Shown here piece by piece: positions 35,366 through 45,100 of a stretch of DNA of 47,440 nt. Positions within the stretch are counted from its first letter, which is position 1; every line of letters starts with the position of its first letter. The notes beneath the pieces are model-generated. The model was not told where the DNA came from. It did not search any database and worked only from the letters and a program-made list of their open reading frames with translations. The DNA is from an uncultured Prevotellaceae bacterium (GTDB lineage: Bacteria; Bacteroidota; Bacteroidia; Bacteroidales; Bacteroidaceae): assembly GCA_947176895.1 (NCBI GenBank), contig CAMWSK010000019.1, forward strand, positions 1 to 47,440, written 5' to 3'. A program made the position numbers and the translations under genes.

Positions 35366-35564
35366 TCTCTCTTTAAGAGAAGTATCGCGGATGTTCGCGG
35401 TTGAAAAACAAGGGAATACACATCCTCCTGAGGACGTTTGCAAAACAGGGCGGCATGATTTCAAAACAAAATCCGTCTTGATAAAAAACTTTCTTTTTCT
35501 TTTTGAGGAGTATTTTCTCTTTTTTCGTACCTTTGCAGCCCGGAAAACTTCTCTTAAAGAGAGA
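35366..35564. repeat. Invertible DNA segment bounded by 18-bp inverted repeats
   Basis: TCTCTCTTTAAGAGAAGT at 35366-35383 is repeated exactly in reverse complement at 35547-35564, enclosing 163 bp. Each repeat is itself nearly symmetrical (TCTCTT-T-AAGAGA), as expected for two recombinase monomers at a crossover site. The enclosed DNA carries a promoter near the right repeat, pointing right. Inverting the segment would turn the promoter toward the recombinase gene and silence the fimbrial genes. The assembly shows the ON orientation. The gene-free stretch 35209-35699 is fully accounted for by terminator, switch and leader hairpin. Confidence 0.82.
35502..35535 (+). promoter_or_regulatory. Fimbrial promoter inside the invertible segment
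   Basis: TTTG 35502-35505, a 22-base spacer (slightly long) and TACCTTTG 35528-35535. It ends 11 bases before the right inverted repeat. Transcription would begin around 35542 and run through the repeat into the leader. Confidence 0.72.
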
Positions 35565-35580
35565 ATATAAATTTTATAAC

Positions 35581-35662
35581 GATAGATACCATTTCAGTGA
35601 GTGTGTCTAAGGTTGGCATCCCAAGGGGGCCAGTCTCAGACACTACTCAGTGAAACACTATC
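35581..35662 (+). ncRNA. Long leader hairpin of the fimbrial mRNA
   Basis: GATAG 35581-35585 pairs with 35658-35662, TTTCA 35592-35596 with 35651-35655, TGAGT 35598-35602 with 35645-35649, GTGTCT 35603-35608 with 35638-35643. The result is a hairpin of about 82 nt outside the invertible segment, so it is present in every ON transcript. It may stabilise the mRNA or be a regulatory target. Confidence 0.55.
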
Positions 35663-35699
35663 TGACTACATAGAAACAATAAAAAAAGGTCAAGGAATA

Positions 35700-36284
35700 A
35701 TGAAACAAGTCATTCTACTTCTTGCGATTGTCTTTGCCGGTGCCTCTCAAACGGTCTGTGGGCAAAATGTGGCGGTCAAGACCAACCTGCTCTCCGATGC
35801 GTCCTTAAACCCGAACCTGGGCATTGAAGCGGGACTGGCCCCCAGATGGACGATGGAAGTTACCGGGCAACTCAATGCATGGAACATGTCGCATGACAAA
35901 CGTTGGAAACACTGGGCCATACAACCCGGAGTCAGGTATTGGCTGTGCGATCGCTTTGGCGGTGCCTATTTCGGTGCCTATCTGCATGGCGGACAGTATA
36001 ATGTCGGCGGCATCAATCTAAACATGGATTTTCTTGGAACGGACTTCGGCAAGCTGAAGAACACCCGCTATCAGGGGTGGTTCATCGGAGGCGGCGTGTC
36101 ATACGGCTACGCTTTTGTGCTTGGCCGACACTGGAACCTGGAAACGGAAATCGGTATCGGTTATTCCTACACCCGCTACGACCGTTTCCGGTGTGCCGGA
36201 TGCGGAAAGAAGGTTGAGACGGACAAGCCACATCACTACGTGGGTCCCACGAAAGCGGCCATCAACTTGGTTTACCTATTCTAA
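35700..36284 (+). CDS. DUF3575 outer-membrane protein of the fimbrial locus
   Basis: About 194 residues from the ATG at 35700, which gives the signal peptide MKQVILLLAIVFAGASQTVCGQ; an upstream in-frame ATG at 35601 lies in the leader hairpin. DUF3575 features: NVAVKTNLLSDASLNPNLGIE, WTMEVTGQLNAW, RYWLCDRFGGAYFGAYLHGGQYN and GGGVSYGYAFVLGRHWNLE. The family forms small outer-membrane beta-barrels and is a steady companion of Bacteroidales fimbrial operons. It may aid export or anchoring of the pilus. A cysteine pair (CAGC) near the C-terminus is notable. Confidence 0.88.
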   Translation: MKQVILLLAIVFAGASQTVCGQNVAVKTNLLSDASLNPNLGIEAGLAPRWTMEVTGQLNAWNMSHDKRWKHWAIQPGVRYWLCDRFGGAYFGAYLHGGQYNVGGINLNMDFLGTDFGKLKNTRYQGWFIGGGVSYGYAFVLGRHWNLETEIGIGYSYTRYDRFRCAGCGKKVETDKPHHYVGPTKAAINLVYLF

Positions 36285-36295
36285 ATTACAATGAA

Positions 36296-37723
36296 ATGAA
36301 AAGGACGACATTCATACTGGCAACCCTGCTTGGCATGACAGTCATGTCTGAAGCGGTGGCGCAAACCACAACGAGCATCATACCCGGCGTATCCGTCGGG
36401 AACCTCAGCATGAACCGCAATGGCAAGTACCTTACCGTTACGATGGACATCGATTTGTCAGAGCTTGACGTGAGCTCCAATCGCGCCGTACTGCTCACCC
36501 CGCGACTGGTCAATGGAACGGATTCGCTCGACTTGCCGTCGGTAGGCATCTACGGACACCGCAGATATTACTACTATATAAGGAACGGCATCAGCACCAT
36601 TTCGGGTGAGAGGGAAAAATCATTCAAGGCATCAAGCAAACCGGAACAGCTGGCGTATGGCAACCATGTTCCCTACGAGAAATGGATGGACGGGGCCACA
36701 CTCAGATTCCACCGCAGCGACTGGGGCTGCTGTCAGGAGATTGTGGCGGAATACGAAGGATTGTTGGGACGACACCGCGAGGCGTTCTTCCCGGAGCTGG
36801 TGTTCGTGCAGCCGAAGGCGGAAGTGATGAAGAGCCGCTCGCTATCCGGGTCGGCATACATCGACTTCCCGGTGGACCAGACGGTAATCTATCCCGATTA
36901 CCGCCGCAACACGGTTGAACTGGGCAAGATACAGGCGACCATAGACTCCGTGCGCAACGACAAGGATGTCACCATCACATCCGTGTGGCTGAAGGGTTTC
37001 GCCTCACCGGAAAGCCCCTACAAGCACAACACGGAGCTGGCCATCGGGCGTACCGCCGCACTGAAAAAACACATCGGCCGGTTGTACCACTTTGCAGACA
37101 GCATCATCCGGACCGACCACGAGCCGGAAGACTGGGCGGGCCTGCGCCGCCACGTGGAACGGTCGAACATCGACCACCGCGCGGAGATTCTGGCAATGAT
37201 AGACAGCGACTTGGAACCGGACGCCAAGGAAGCGAAAATCAAACGCGCCTATCCGGAAGAATACCGTTTCATGCTGCAACATTTCTATCCCGCCCTGCGC
37301 CATACAGACTACCGCATAGACTACAACATACGCACGTTCAGCGACGTGGAGGAGATAAGGCGCATCATGAGGGAACAGCCGCAGAAGCTAAGCCAGAACG
37401 AGTTCTACCTTGTTGCCGCAAAGCATGAACCGGGCACGGACGAGTTTACAGACATCTTTGAAACAGCCGTGCGCATGTTCCCGAACGATGAGATTGCAAA
37501 CCTCAATGCCGCCAATGCCGCCATCCGTCGCGACGATTTCGCCACGGCACGCAGGTATCTTGCCAAGGCCGGCGACTCTGCCGAGGCCGTCTATGCACGG
37601 GGTGCGCTGGCTGTCCGCGAGGAGGACTACGACACGGCACGCAGACACCTGGGCAAGGCGAAAGAGATGGGGCTGGAAAAGGCTGCGCTCACGCTGAAAG
37701 AACTGGACGAAAGGCGGAAATGA
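36296..37723 (+). CDS. DUF3868 OmpA-like protein of the fimbrial locus
   Basis: 475 residues, signal peptide ending EAVAQ. The N-terminal ~170 residues match DUF3868 (PGVSVGNLSMNRNGKYLTVTMDIDLSELDVSSNRAVLLTPRL, GIYGHRRYYYYIRN). A middle region around 215-310 is OmpA/peptidoglycan-associated-like (ITSVWLKGFASPESPYKHNTELAIGRTAALKKHI). The C-terminus has TPR-like helices (NLNAANAAIRRDDFATARRYLAKAG). The protein probably links an outer-membrane fimbrial component to peptidoglycan. Start 12 bases after the DUF3575 stop. Confidence 0.87.
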   Translation: MKRTTFILATLLGMTVMSEAVAQTTTSIIPGVSVGNLSMNRNGKYLTVTMDIDLSELDVSSNRAVLLTPRLVNGTDSLDLPSVGIYGHRRYYYYIRNGISTISGEREKSFKASSKPEQLAYGNHVPYEKWMDGATLRFHRSDWGCCQEIVAEYEGLLGRHREAFFPELVFVQPKAEVMKSRSLSGSAYIDFPVDQTVIYPDYRRNTVELGKIQATIDSVRNDKDVTITSVWLKGFASPESPYKHNTELAIGRTAALKKHIGRLYHFADSIIRTDHEPEDWAGLRRHVERSNIDHRAEILAMIDSDLEPDAKEAKIKRAYPEEYRFMLQHFYPALRHTDYRIDYNIRTFSDVEEIRRIMREQPQKLSQNEFYLVAAKHEPGTDEFTDIFETAVRMFPNDEIANLNAANAAIRRDDFATARRYLAKAGDSAEAVYARGALAVREEDYDTARRHLGKAKEMGLEKAALTLKELDERRK

Positions 37724-37793
37724 CATTCAAACCGATTATATCAACCCAAAGAGAAGAACCATATTTTCAAACATTTTAATTTTATCATTTACA

Positions 37794-39473
37794 ATGAAAA
37801 GAAATCTATTGTTCATGTCTGTGCTGGCATCCCTGTTTTTGGCAGGATGCTCACAGGAGCAGATTGCTCCCAACGGTGAGGGCAACGGTAGCGGTGAGGC
37901 CAATACGAGCTATATGGCCGTAAACCTGGTGTCCGCCAATGCGATGGGGACGCGTGCCGCCCAAGGTTACGAGGATGGGAACAATGCCGAAAACAAGGTT
38001 ACCAGTGTCCGCTTCTATTTCTTCAACGGCGTTGGCGGTGCCGTCAACGTCAAACTTCAAAACGGCAGTTATGTAAACTACTACGACTGGACTCCGGAGG
38101 AAGGGGACCAGTCCGGTGACACAAACAATGGCGACGACATCGAGAGCAAGCTCAAGGCCACGATTGTCATCAACACCGCGGAAGGCGACGGGATTCCCCA
38201 AAGGGTTGCGGCTGTGCTGAACCCCACCGGTCTGGACAACGCTTCAAAGAGCCTCACCGACCTGAAGGCTGTTTTCGCCGATTACGCCGATTCCGGGCTC
38301 ACCTCTGAAGGCACATTCGTGATGTTCAATTCCGTCGGAGGCGAAGGTAAAAACCTCAGCACGACCCTCATAGAGGACAAAAACCTGTGTAAGACGAAGG
38401 AAGACGCCTTAGCCCACCCCGTCACCATCCATGTGGAGCGTAGCGTGGCAAAGGTGAGGATCACCCTGGACAAGAGTATAGGATTCGACAACGACAACAA
38501 ACTGGCGCTGAAAGACAAGGATGGCAATGACCTCAAAGTCGGAGGAGAGCAGGTTTATCTGCAGCTCGACGGTTGGGGCCTGTCTGCCGAAACCTCCGAA
38601 GGGAGGCTGGTCAAGAAAATCAATCCCGCATGGGAAGGGACTTGGTGGTACACGTCACACCGTAGCTTCTGGGCCATCAACTCGATGAATGCCACGAACC
38701 GGTATCACATGTATAACGACATCAAAACGTCCTTTGGTAAAGACAATGCTTTGTACACCAACGAGAATGCCCAGCTGACAGACATAAACGGCTCAGAAGG
38801 GAAGGCCAAGAAACGTACAAAGTTTATCCTTAAGGGCAAGCTTTGCAAGGCCGACGGCACGCCTTTCACTATCGTAAGACACCTTGGAGTTCACTTTGCC
38901 GACACGGTGTCTAAAACGGAGGCCGAGAACCTCACCGAATTGAAAAAGAGCATCCTCAACCAGCTGACAGCCGGTGGTTACAATTACTATTATCCAACAG
39001 AAAGCGGACGAGCCGAAATCGGTGTCGACGACCTTGAGATTCTGGTTGCACCCCAGGTGGAGGACGAGAACAGCCAGAACAACTGTTATGTATATGCCCA
39101 ACTGACAGATGATGCTGCCGCCAAAACGTGGTACAGGTCTTTGGAAGAAGGAGAAACGGCCATTGAAGAGGCTGACAAGGAGATTAACGGCAAACTTGCG
39201 AACGAGGAAATCGTCGACAAGGCTCTGGTATGGAACTCCGGCATGACATACTATTACAGCGAGATCAAGCATCTGAACAGCCTCACAGGTGTAGTCCGCA
39301 ACCACATCTATGGCATAAACGTGACAAAGATTGCCGGTCTCGGCACTCCTGTCTACGATCCCACGAAGGTAATCTATCCCGAGCAGCCCAAGGAAAACGA
39401 CCACTTCATCGCAGCCCAAATCGACATCCTTTCCTGGCGTGTCGTTAACGAAGACTATGAACTGGAATGGTAA
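37794..39473 (+). CDS. Mfa1-type major fimbrial subunit
   Basis: 559 residues. Lipoprotein signal with Cys19 (LFLAGC). The N-terminal domain has YMAVNLVSANAMGTRAAQGYEDG, with an Arg at a position where Porphyromonas FimA and Mfa1 precursors are cut by gingipain, followed by NKVTSVRFYFFNGVGG. The C-terminus carries the Mfa1 pattern GMTYYYSEIKHL...GVVRNHIYGINVTKIAGLGTPVYDPTKVIYPEQP and ends in ILSWRVVNEDYELEW. In type V pili the lipoprotein is exported, proteolysed, and polymerises by donor-strand exchange using C-terminal strands. Probably the shaft subunit. Confidence 0.9.
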   Translation: MKRNLLFMSVLASLFLAGCSQEQIAPNGEGNGSGEANTSYMAVNLVSANAMGTRAAQGYEDGNNAENKVTSVRFYFFNGVGGAVNVKLQNGSYVNYYDWTPEEGDQSGDTNNGDDIESKLKATIVINTAEGDGIPQRVAAVLNPTGLDNASKSLTDLKAVFADYADSGLTSEGTFVMFNSVGGEGKNLSTTLIEDKNLCKTKEDALAHPVTIHVERSVAKVRITLDKSIGFDNDNKLALKDKDGNDLKVGGEQVYLQLDGWGLSAETSEGRLVKKINPAWEGTWWYTSHRSFWAINSMNATNRYHMYNDIKTSFGKDNALYTNENAQLTDINGSEGKAKKRTKFILKGKLCKADGTPFTIVRHLGVHFADTVSKTEAENLTELKKSILNQLTAGGYNYYYPTESGRAEIGVDDLEILVAPQVEDENSQNNCYVYAQLTDDAAAKTWYRSLEEGETAIEEADKEINGKLANEEIVDKALVWNSGMTYYYSEIKHLNSLTGVVRNHIYGINVTKIAGLGTPVYDPTKVIYPEQPKENDHFIAAQIDILSWRVVNEDYELEW

Positions 39474-39512
39474 CATGACAGCTGACGCCCGAAGGCGTTT
39501 CTGACACATACA

Positions 39513-39546
39513 AAGTGTGGGAGGCGGCTCCCCGTCTCCCACACAC
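39513..39546 (+). terminator. Hairpin after the major subunit gene
   Basis: GTGTGGGAG 39515-39523 pairs with CTCCCACAC 39536-39544. Placed inside the operon, it likely acts as a partial terminator or 3' stabiliser favouring the major subunit. Confidence 0.6.
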
Positions 39547-39612
39547 TTAACAATAACGCGGGTTCGACGGAATCAGGACAGGACAAGTTGTCTGATGCCG
39601 TTCGCAGAGTCT

Positions 39613-39703
39613 CCGGAAACATGTGAATGTTTCGGGAAAAACATGTTCATCTTTTTCAGAAACATGTTCATGTTTTTCAAAAACATCTTGATGTTTTTTC
39701 GGG
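39613..39703 (-). repeat. Composite palindromic repeat, copy D (inside the fimbrial operon)
   Basis: Read on the minus strand, all four units of copy A recur in order, three of them with one or two changes. It lies between the major subunit and anchor genes. The rest of 39474-39818 is AT-rich with the hairpin at 39515 and no gene. Confidence 0.8.
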
Positions 39704-39818
39704 AGCCTGGGGGCATTGTACAGACAACTAAAATTCACAGAACTCACGCTAATAATAAAAAATATAGAAAATAAGTAACACAGATATAAGCTAATACATT
39801 CAAGAAAGAGTAAACGGT

Positions 39819-40883
39819 ATGAATATACGGGCGTTGATAAGGAATGTGGCAGCCAAGGTCTGCATGGCGTCAGTCTGCCTGTCGGCCATGTCGTCCTGCG
39901 ACAGCTGGCTCTACGAGGAAGAGGGCGATTGTTCGGTGTATTGCCGGCTCAAGTTCCGCTACGACAAGAACTTGAAGTGGGCTGATGCCTTTGCCAACGA
40001 GGTCTCATCGGTTCACCTGTATGCCTTCGACGAATCGGGCGTGCTGGTATGGCAGCAAGAGGAACGGATGGATCCGGGCACGGCGGAGAACTACTCGATG
40101 TTGCTTGACCTTCCTGCCGGCGACTACAAGCTGCTTGCCTGGTGCGGACTTCAAAACGACGGCGGGCGTGAAGAGTCCTTCTCCGTACCCGAAGCCCGTG
40201 TCGGCGAAACCCGTATGGAACAGCTGCAGTGCACGCTGAACCGCAAACATGACGAGGCCGGCGCATATAGCGAAGAGCATCTGTACCGTCTCTTCCACGG
40301 CACGCTGGACGTATCGCTGCCCGTCAACGACGACGGGGGCAGCTACGACTACACCATGCCCCTGACCAAGAACACCAACCACGTCCGTGTCATCCTGCAG
40401 CACTTGTCGGGAGAGGATGTGGACAAGGAAGGCTTCATCTTCCGCATCGATGACGAAAACGGCCTTATGGCACACGACAACGAGCTGGTGGCCGACGAGA
40501 ACATCAACTACCGTCCCTGGGATATACAAGATGTTGAGGCCGGCATCGGCAAGGAGGGTGTACGCGCCGCCAACAACGTGAAAGGCCTCGTTGCCGATTT
40601 CACCGTAGGCCGACTGGTGGAGACACACCACGACAAAATGATGCTCACCATCACCACAAAGGAAGGCAAGACGGTGGCCCGCATCCCGGTGACAGACTAC
40701 GCCCTGATGGGAAAAGAATATTACGAGAAGGAATACCGTTATCCGATGGACGAGCAGGAGTTCCTCGACCGTCTGGACGAATGCGTGATGACCCTCTTTC
40801 TCGACGAGAATCACAATTGGGTAAGCAGCGTCATTCAGATTCTGTCATGGCGTGTGGTGCTGAGCAACGTTGATATCGAATAA
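39819..40883 (+). CDS. FimB/Mfa2-type fimbrial anchor lipoprotein
   Basis: 354 residues, lipobox Cys27 (SAMSSC). The Mfa2/FimB pattern follows: CSVYCRLKFRYDKNLKWADAFANEVSSVHLYAFDESGVLVW and AGDYKLLAWCGL, with a C-terminal ILSWRVVLSNVDIE. Family members cap the base of the pilus in the outer membrane, limit its length and lack the donor strand for further polymerisation. The gene directly follows the major subunit, as in mfa and fim loci. Confidence 0.88.
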   Translation: MNIRALIRNVAAKVCMASVCLSAMSSCDSWLYEEEGDCSVYCRLKFRYDKNLKWADAFANEVSSVHLYAFDESGVLVWQQEERMDPGTAENYSMLLDLPAGDYKLLAWCGLQNDGGREESFSVPEARVGETRMEQLQCTLNRKHDEAGAYSEEHLYRLFHGTLDVSLPVNDDGGSYDYTMPLTKNTNHVRVILQHLSGEDVDKEGFIFRIDDENGLMAHDNELVADENINYRPWDIQDVEAGIGKEGVRAANNVKGLVADFTVGRLVETHHDKMMLTITTKEGKTVARIPVTDYALMGKEYYEKEYRYPMDEQEFLDRLDECVMTLFLDENHNWVSSVIQILSWRVVLSNVDIE

Positions 40884-40910
40884 CCAAGAAGAAGAAGAAG
40901 GATTGAACTG

Positions 40911-42086
40911 ATGAAACCGAACATTATACATAGCACTGTAGTCTGCCTGGCGGCATTCACACTGCCGTTTATGGTGTCGTGCAGCAGTCGGGAAGAATCC
41001 TTGCCGGACAACGTTACGGAAGCCGCCTTGTGCCTGAATATCGCCACCATAGAACAAACAAGGACAAGTACGGCCGAACTGCCTGACAACGAGAAGATGA
41101 ACAGCGTGCGTGTCATTGTCCTGCATGAAGACGGGACGGTGGAACATAACCGCCACTTTTCGCTCGAAGGGGCGCAGGCACAGAAAACCATCTTACTCAA
41201 GGTGAGGCCTGACGAAAAGAAAAAGATATTTCTCTTTGCCAACGAGGAGAGCGTATCCACGGTAGAAGGTGTAACGTCAGAAGACGGGAATCAAGCGTTG
41301 AGCGCTTTCTTCAACAGCTATACAGAAGGAATGTCCGGCATTGAAGTCGCGGTGAACAATCTCTATTTCGCTCCGGACTATTCTGACGGAAAACCCATCC
41401 CGATGTCCTCCATGTACGAGATAGATTTTCCTGAAAAAGGAAATTTCAACGGGACGTTCCATGTGGTACGCGTCGCCACCAAATTCATGGTGAACTTTAT
41501 GAACTGGCGTGGCGAGGAAGTGACCGTGAAGAGCCTTACCCTTGCGAGCCATGCCGACAAGAACTTCCTGATGGCACATGTAACGGACAGCGAACAGAAC
41601 CGGCAGCTCTTCAAGGGAGAAACCTGGACAGACTGGCTGAAGAGGGTTTCCGAAGCCTCGTCCGTGGATGACGACTACGCCACCACGGAAGCCGCCGGTT
41701 GGTTGAAAGACTACGAGCTGCCGGAAAAAGCGAATAAGGAAATGACCTATATCCACGACGGGGCGGTAACCATAGGAGCACCGACCGTTGACATAGACTA
41801 CCCCGACAATTCAAAACCGGGTGTGGCAGAGAAGGCTCCCGCCTTCTACCTGCCCGAGAGCAAGAACCTCAAGGCGGGAGCGGCAGACGGCGAGCAGGAG
41901 TACACCTTGACCCTTAATATCGCCGGAAGGACGGAACCATTCGTCTGCCGATTGCCCAACTTGAAGGCGCTTTTCCGCAACACCCATGTCGTGGTGAACA
42001 TAACCATGTATAACAGCAATGAAATCGTGGTGGACGTGATTCCATATGGCGAGGTGAAACTTGACCCGATATTCGGATTGGGATGA
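40911..42086 (+). CDS. Minor fimbrial subunit lipoprotein
   Basis: 391 residues, lipobox Cys24 (PFMVSC). FimA/Mfa-type beta-sandwich pattern: MNSVRVIVLHEDGTVEHNRHFSLEG, VRPDEKKKIFLFANEES, and a C-terminal FRNTHVVVNITMYNSNEIVVDVIPYGEVKLDPIFG. The last stretch resembles the end of major and accessory pilins that supply a donor strand. Likely an accessory pilin between shaft and tip (compare FimE or Mfa4 roles). Gap of 27 bases from the anchor gene, 31 to the next. Confidence 0.82.
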   Translation: MKPNIIHSTVVCLAAFTLPFMVSCSSREESLPDNVTEAALCLNIATIEQTRTSTAELPDNEKMNSVRVIVLHEDGTVEHNRHFSLEGAQAQKTILLKVRPDEKKKIFLFANEESVSTVEGVTSEDGNQALSAFFNSYTEGMSGIEVAVNNLYFAPDYSDGKPIPMSSMYEIDFPEKGNFNGTFHVVRVATKFMVNFMNWRGEEVTVKSLTLASHADKNFLMAHVTDSEQNRQLFKGETWTDWLKRVSEASSVDDDYATTEAAGWLKDYELPEKANKEMTYIHDGAVTIGAPTVDIDYPDNSKPGVAEKAPAFYLPESKNLKAGAADGEQEYTLTLNIAGRTEPFVCRLPNLKALFRNTHVVVNITMYNSNEIVVDVIPYGEVKLDPIFGLG

Positions 42087-42117
42087 CACTTGAAAAAGAA
42101 CAATAAACAGGAAATAT

Positions 42118-45100
42118 ATGAAGAAGAGGTTTGCACAATATATGATTGTTTTTTTTATGGCCTTTGCAGCCACCGGTTGTCAAGATGATTCCATAACGGA
42201 CGAAACCACAGGCCAGGGCAAGGCAAGCATATTTGCCACGTTGGACTTCAAACCCATGGCCTCGGCACTGACCCGGACACGCTCTGCCGGAAATGCCTTG
42301 ACGGGTATAAACAACCTGTATGTGCTGTTGTATGGTTCCGACAAAAAGCTGATAGAAAAATGGGAGATAAAAGAATACACGGAGTCCGATGAAAATCGTG
42401 ATGACGGAAATGCAGAGAACGGGCACAGTGCGGAAGAAAGCACCAAACGCGCCACTTTCAAGCTGCCGCAGGACATCGCCTTCGGCAAGTATTACATGTA
42501 TGCCGTGGCCAACATCCCCGACCTGTTCGGGAATCCGGCTTATTCCGAAGCCATACAGACGGCTGACGGACTCAAGAACATACCCCTCACATGGGATTCC
42601 GAAAACGTGGCCCACAATGGCCAGATGATAGGCTTCTTTACCAAAAATTCCGAACCCGCCCTGTCCGCGAACGACGAGTCTCTTGTGGTGAATGAGAAAA
42701 GCGTAAGGCTCCACGCCTGGCTACGCCGTGCGGCTTCCAAAGTGACGGTGGCATTCGACGCCTCCAAATTGAATGATGGCATCCGGATACATTTCAAATC
42801 GGTAAAGATAAAGCATATCCCCAAGACATGCTACCTGGGGCGCGGAAACACGCCCGGCTACACATCGGAAACATTCGGGGAAACGAACGGCAAGACTCCG
42901 GAAGAAGAACTGCATGAAAACGGAGAAATCCATTACTATAGCGGCAACCCCGACAATCCCGATGACGAGGCTTTTGAATCGTGGCCGTTCGTCTCGCGAG
43001 GAAAACCCATATACGGCCTTATGCCGTCCGGTCAACCCAATCCCGAGTCGCCCGAGATTGCCGACTATCATACGGAAAACACTCCGGCTCTGTATTTCTA
43101 TGAAAACCTGCAGGGAAACGAAAAATCGAGACCCGGAATCAAGGACAAGCGGCAGGACAGTGACGGCAATGGAACGCTTGATGCCCCCGGCTTACCCGGA
43201 GACACCGCTTATTGCCCGAAGGACGGAGTCGAGTTCGGCACATATATAGAAGTGGAGGCTTATTACGACGCACGCCTGAGCGACCGTCCCGGAGAGGGTA
43301 AGATCATCTACCGTTTCATGCTCGGGCAGGACGTTGAGAAAGACTACAACGCACGCCGCAACTGTCACTATAAACTGACACTAAGATTCAATCGCTATGC
43401 CAACGATGTCGACTGGCACATAGAATACAAAGAAGACAAGGAACTTATCGCACCGAACCCGTACTACATCTCCTATCTGTACAATCAGGCAGCCACCATC
43501 CCTGTCAAACTCAAAGGCAGCAATCTGAAGAATGTAAAACTTGAAGTGCGCATCATCGAAAACCACTGGTGGCCCACATTGGAAGAAGGTGACACTTACC
43601 AATATGCCGATACGTCACGGGTCTACCCCGTCGGCGGGCAACGTAATGCCGTTTGGCATGGTTTCCTGTCACTTGCGTATGACGACAATTGGATTATCGG
43701 AGATGGCAAGCATTATAAAAACGATAAGGACTGGAATCAAACGGAATGGCAGAAAAAGCAGGAAAACGAAACACGAACGTTTGACGATCTGACAGTCGGC
43801 AACCATGGCAACTATTCCGTCGAACAGGTAGAAGGCGGAGGCCTGAATCTGAAAATGCCGTTCTATACGCGCCCGAAACAGATGATTCCGACAAGCGGCT
43901 ATACAGGGAACAATCCATACGTGGCATATTCTCGCGAAGCGAAGTTACAGATGAGACTGCTGGACAAGACTACCGGGCAGATACTTCAGGACAAGGATGG
44001 CAAAAACCTGATAGATACCATTTCAATCATCCAGGTACGCCGGTGCGTAAACCCCAAAGGGGTATGGAGAAGTTGGGATAAAAAGGAGTCTTTCCACGTC
44101 GTAATGAAAGATCTTCCTCAAGAAAATGCCGGCAGTTTTGAAACATACAACTCCAAAGGCCCTTGGCGTGCAAAGGTCGAAACCGACAAGAATAACATGA
44201 TCAGGCTCAGGGGAGCCGGTGGAGATGGATACGTGCACGGGACTATCGACTCCCCGATGGACTTCTATATCGATTTCAACGGGACGTGTACGGACAGCAA
44301 GACGGTACGTTCAGCGGTTGTATTGGTTGAATACAACAATTACACGTGCCATCACCGCATATTCGTCCGCCAAGGGTATGCGCCGCTGTCACTGAATGAC
44401 CGGAAAATAAAATGGCACTCGTTTAACTTGTACAGCTCCTCTGAAGAAACCCTTTCGCCGCTGGAGGAGGGATCGCTTTTCAAATACGGGAACTTGGAGG
44501 ATGCCATTCTTGCAGAGAACAACAAGAGCTACGGCTTTCAGCAGCCGGTAGGTTCCGACAAGCTCCGTTTGGCAGGCGGTGAGGCCAAATCATGGAGTAA
44601 CATTCTCGCAAACACCGCTACAGATGCTCCGGGTTTTTCAGACAAGAAGATAGAGGTGACAGATGTAACCAACCCGAACGGGCCTAAAGTCAACGTCCGT
44701 GTGGCGACCGTAGCTGATTATCAAAATTTGCGTGACGGCGCAGACCGGGAATTTGGCTACGGGGTGCTCTATGGCGATGGGGCAACAGAAACATTGGAAA
44801 AAGTCAATGAGGTGTACGGCTATTACAGAGATGGAGATAAAAGCTATGGAATGCGCGGATGCTTCGTGTACAATAAAGACAATGGAAACAATCTGTTCTT
44901 TCCGATAGGCGCCTCCGGCTATGGCAGACGCAGAACGGAAAAATCCTGGTACGGCTCCGGAATCAGTCTTCCGGGCGCACTGCAATACGCGTGGCGAAGC
45001 AAAAGGTATTCAGAGTATCAAAACGGCTGGGAAACACTCATGTACAGACCGATGTTCGAGGACGTATACATGAGGTCGGGGGCGGTGTACTGGTGTCAAA

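Noticed and set aside
35250..35570. 106-codon frame between recombinase and fimbrial genes
   Set aside because: It runs through the terminator, both inverted repeats and the promoter; not compatible with a gene.
39517..39774. 85-codon frame after the major pilin gene, reading through the repeat
   Set aside because: Its Met/Phe-rich repeats (NMFMFF type) are the translation of repeat copy D, not a protein.
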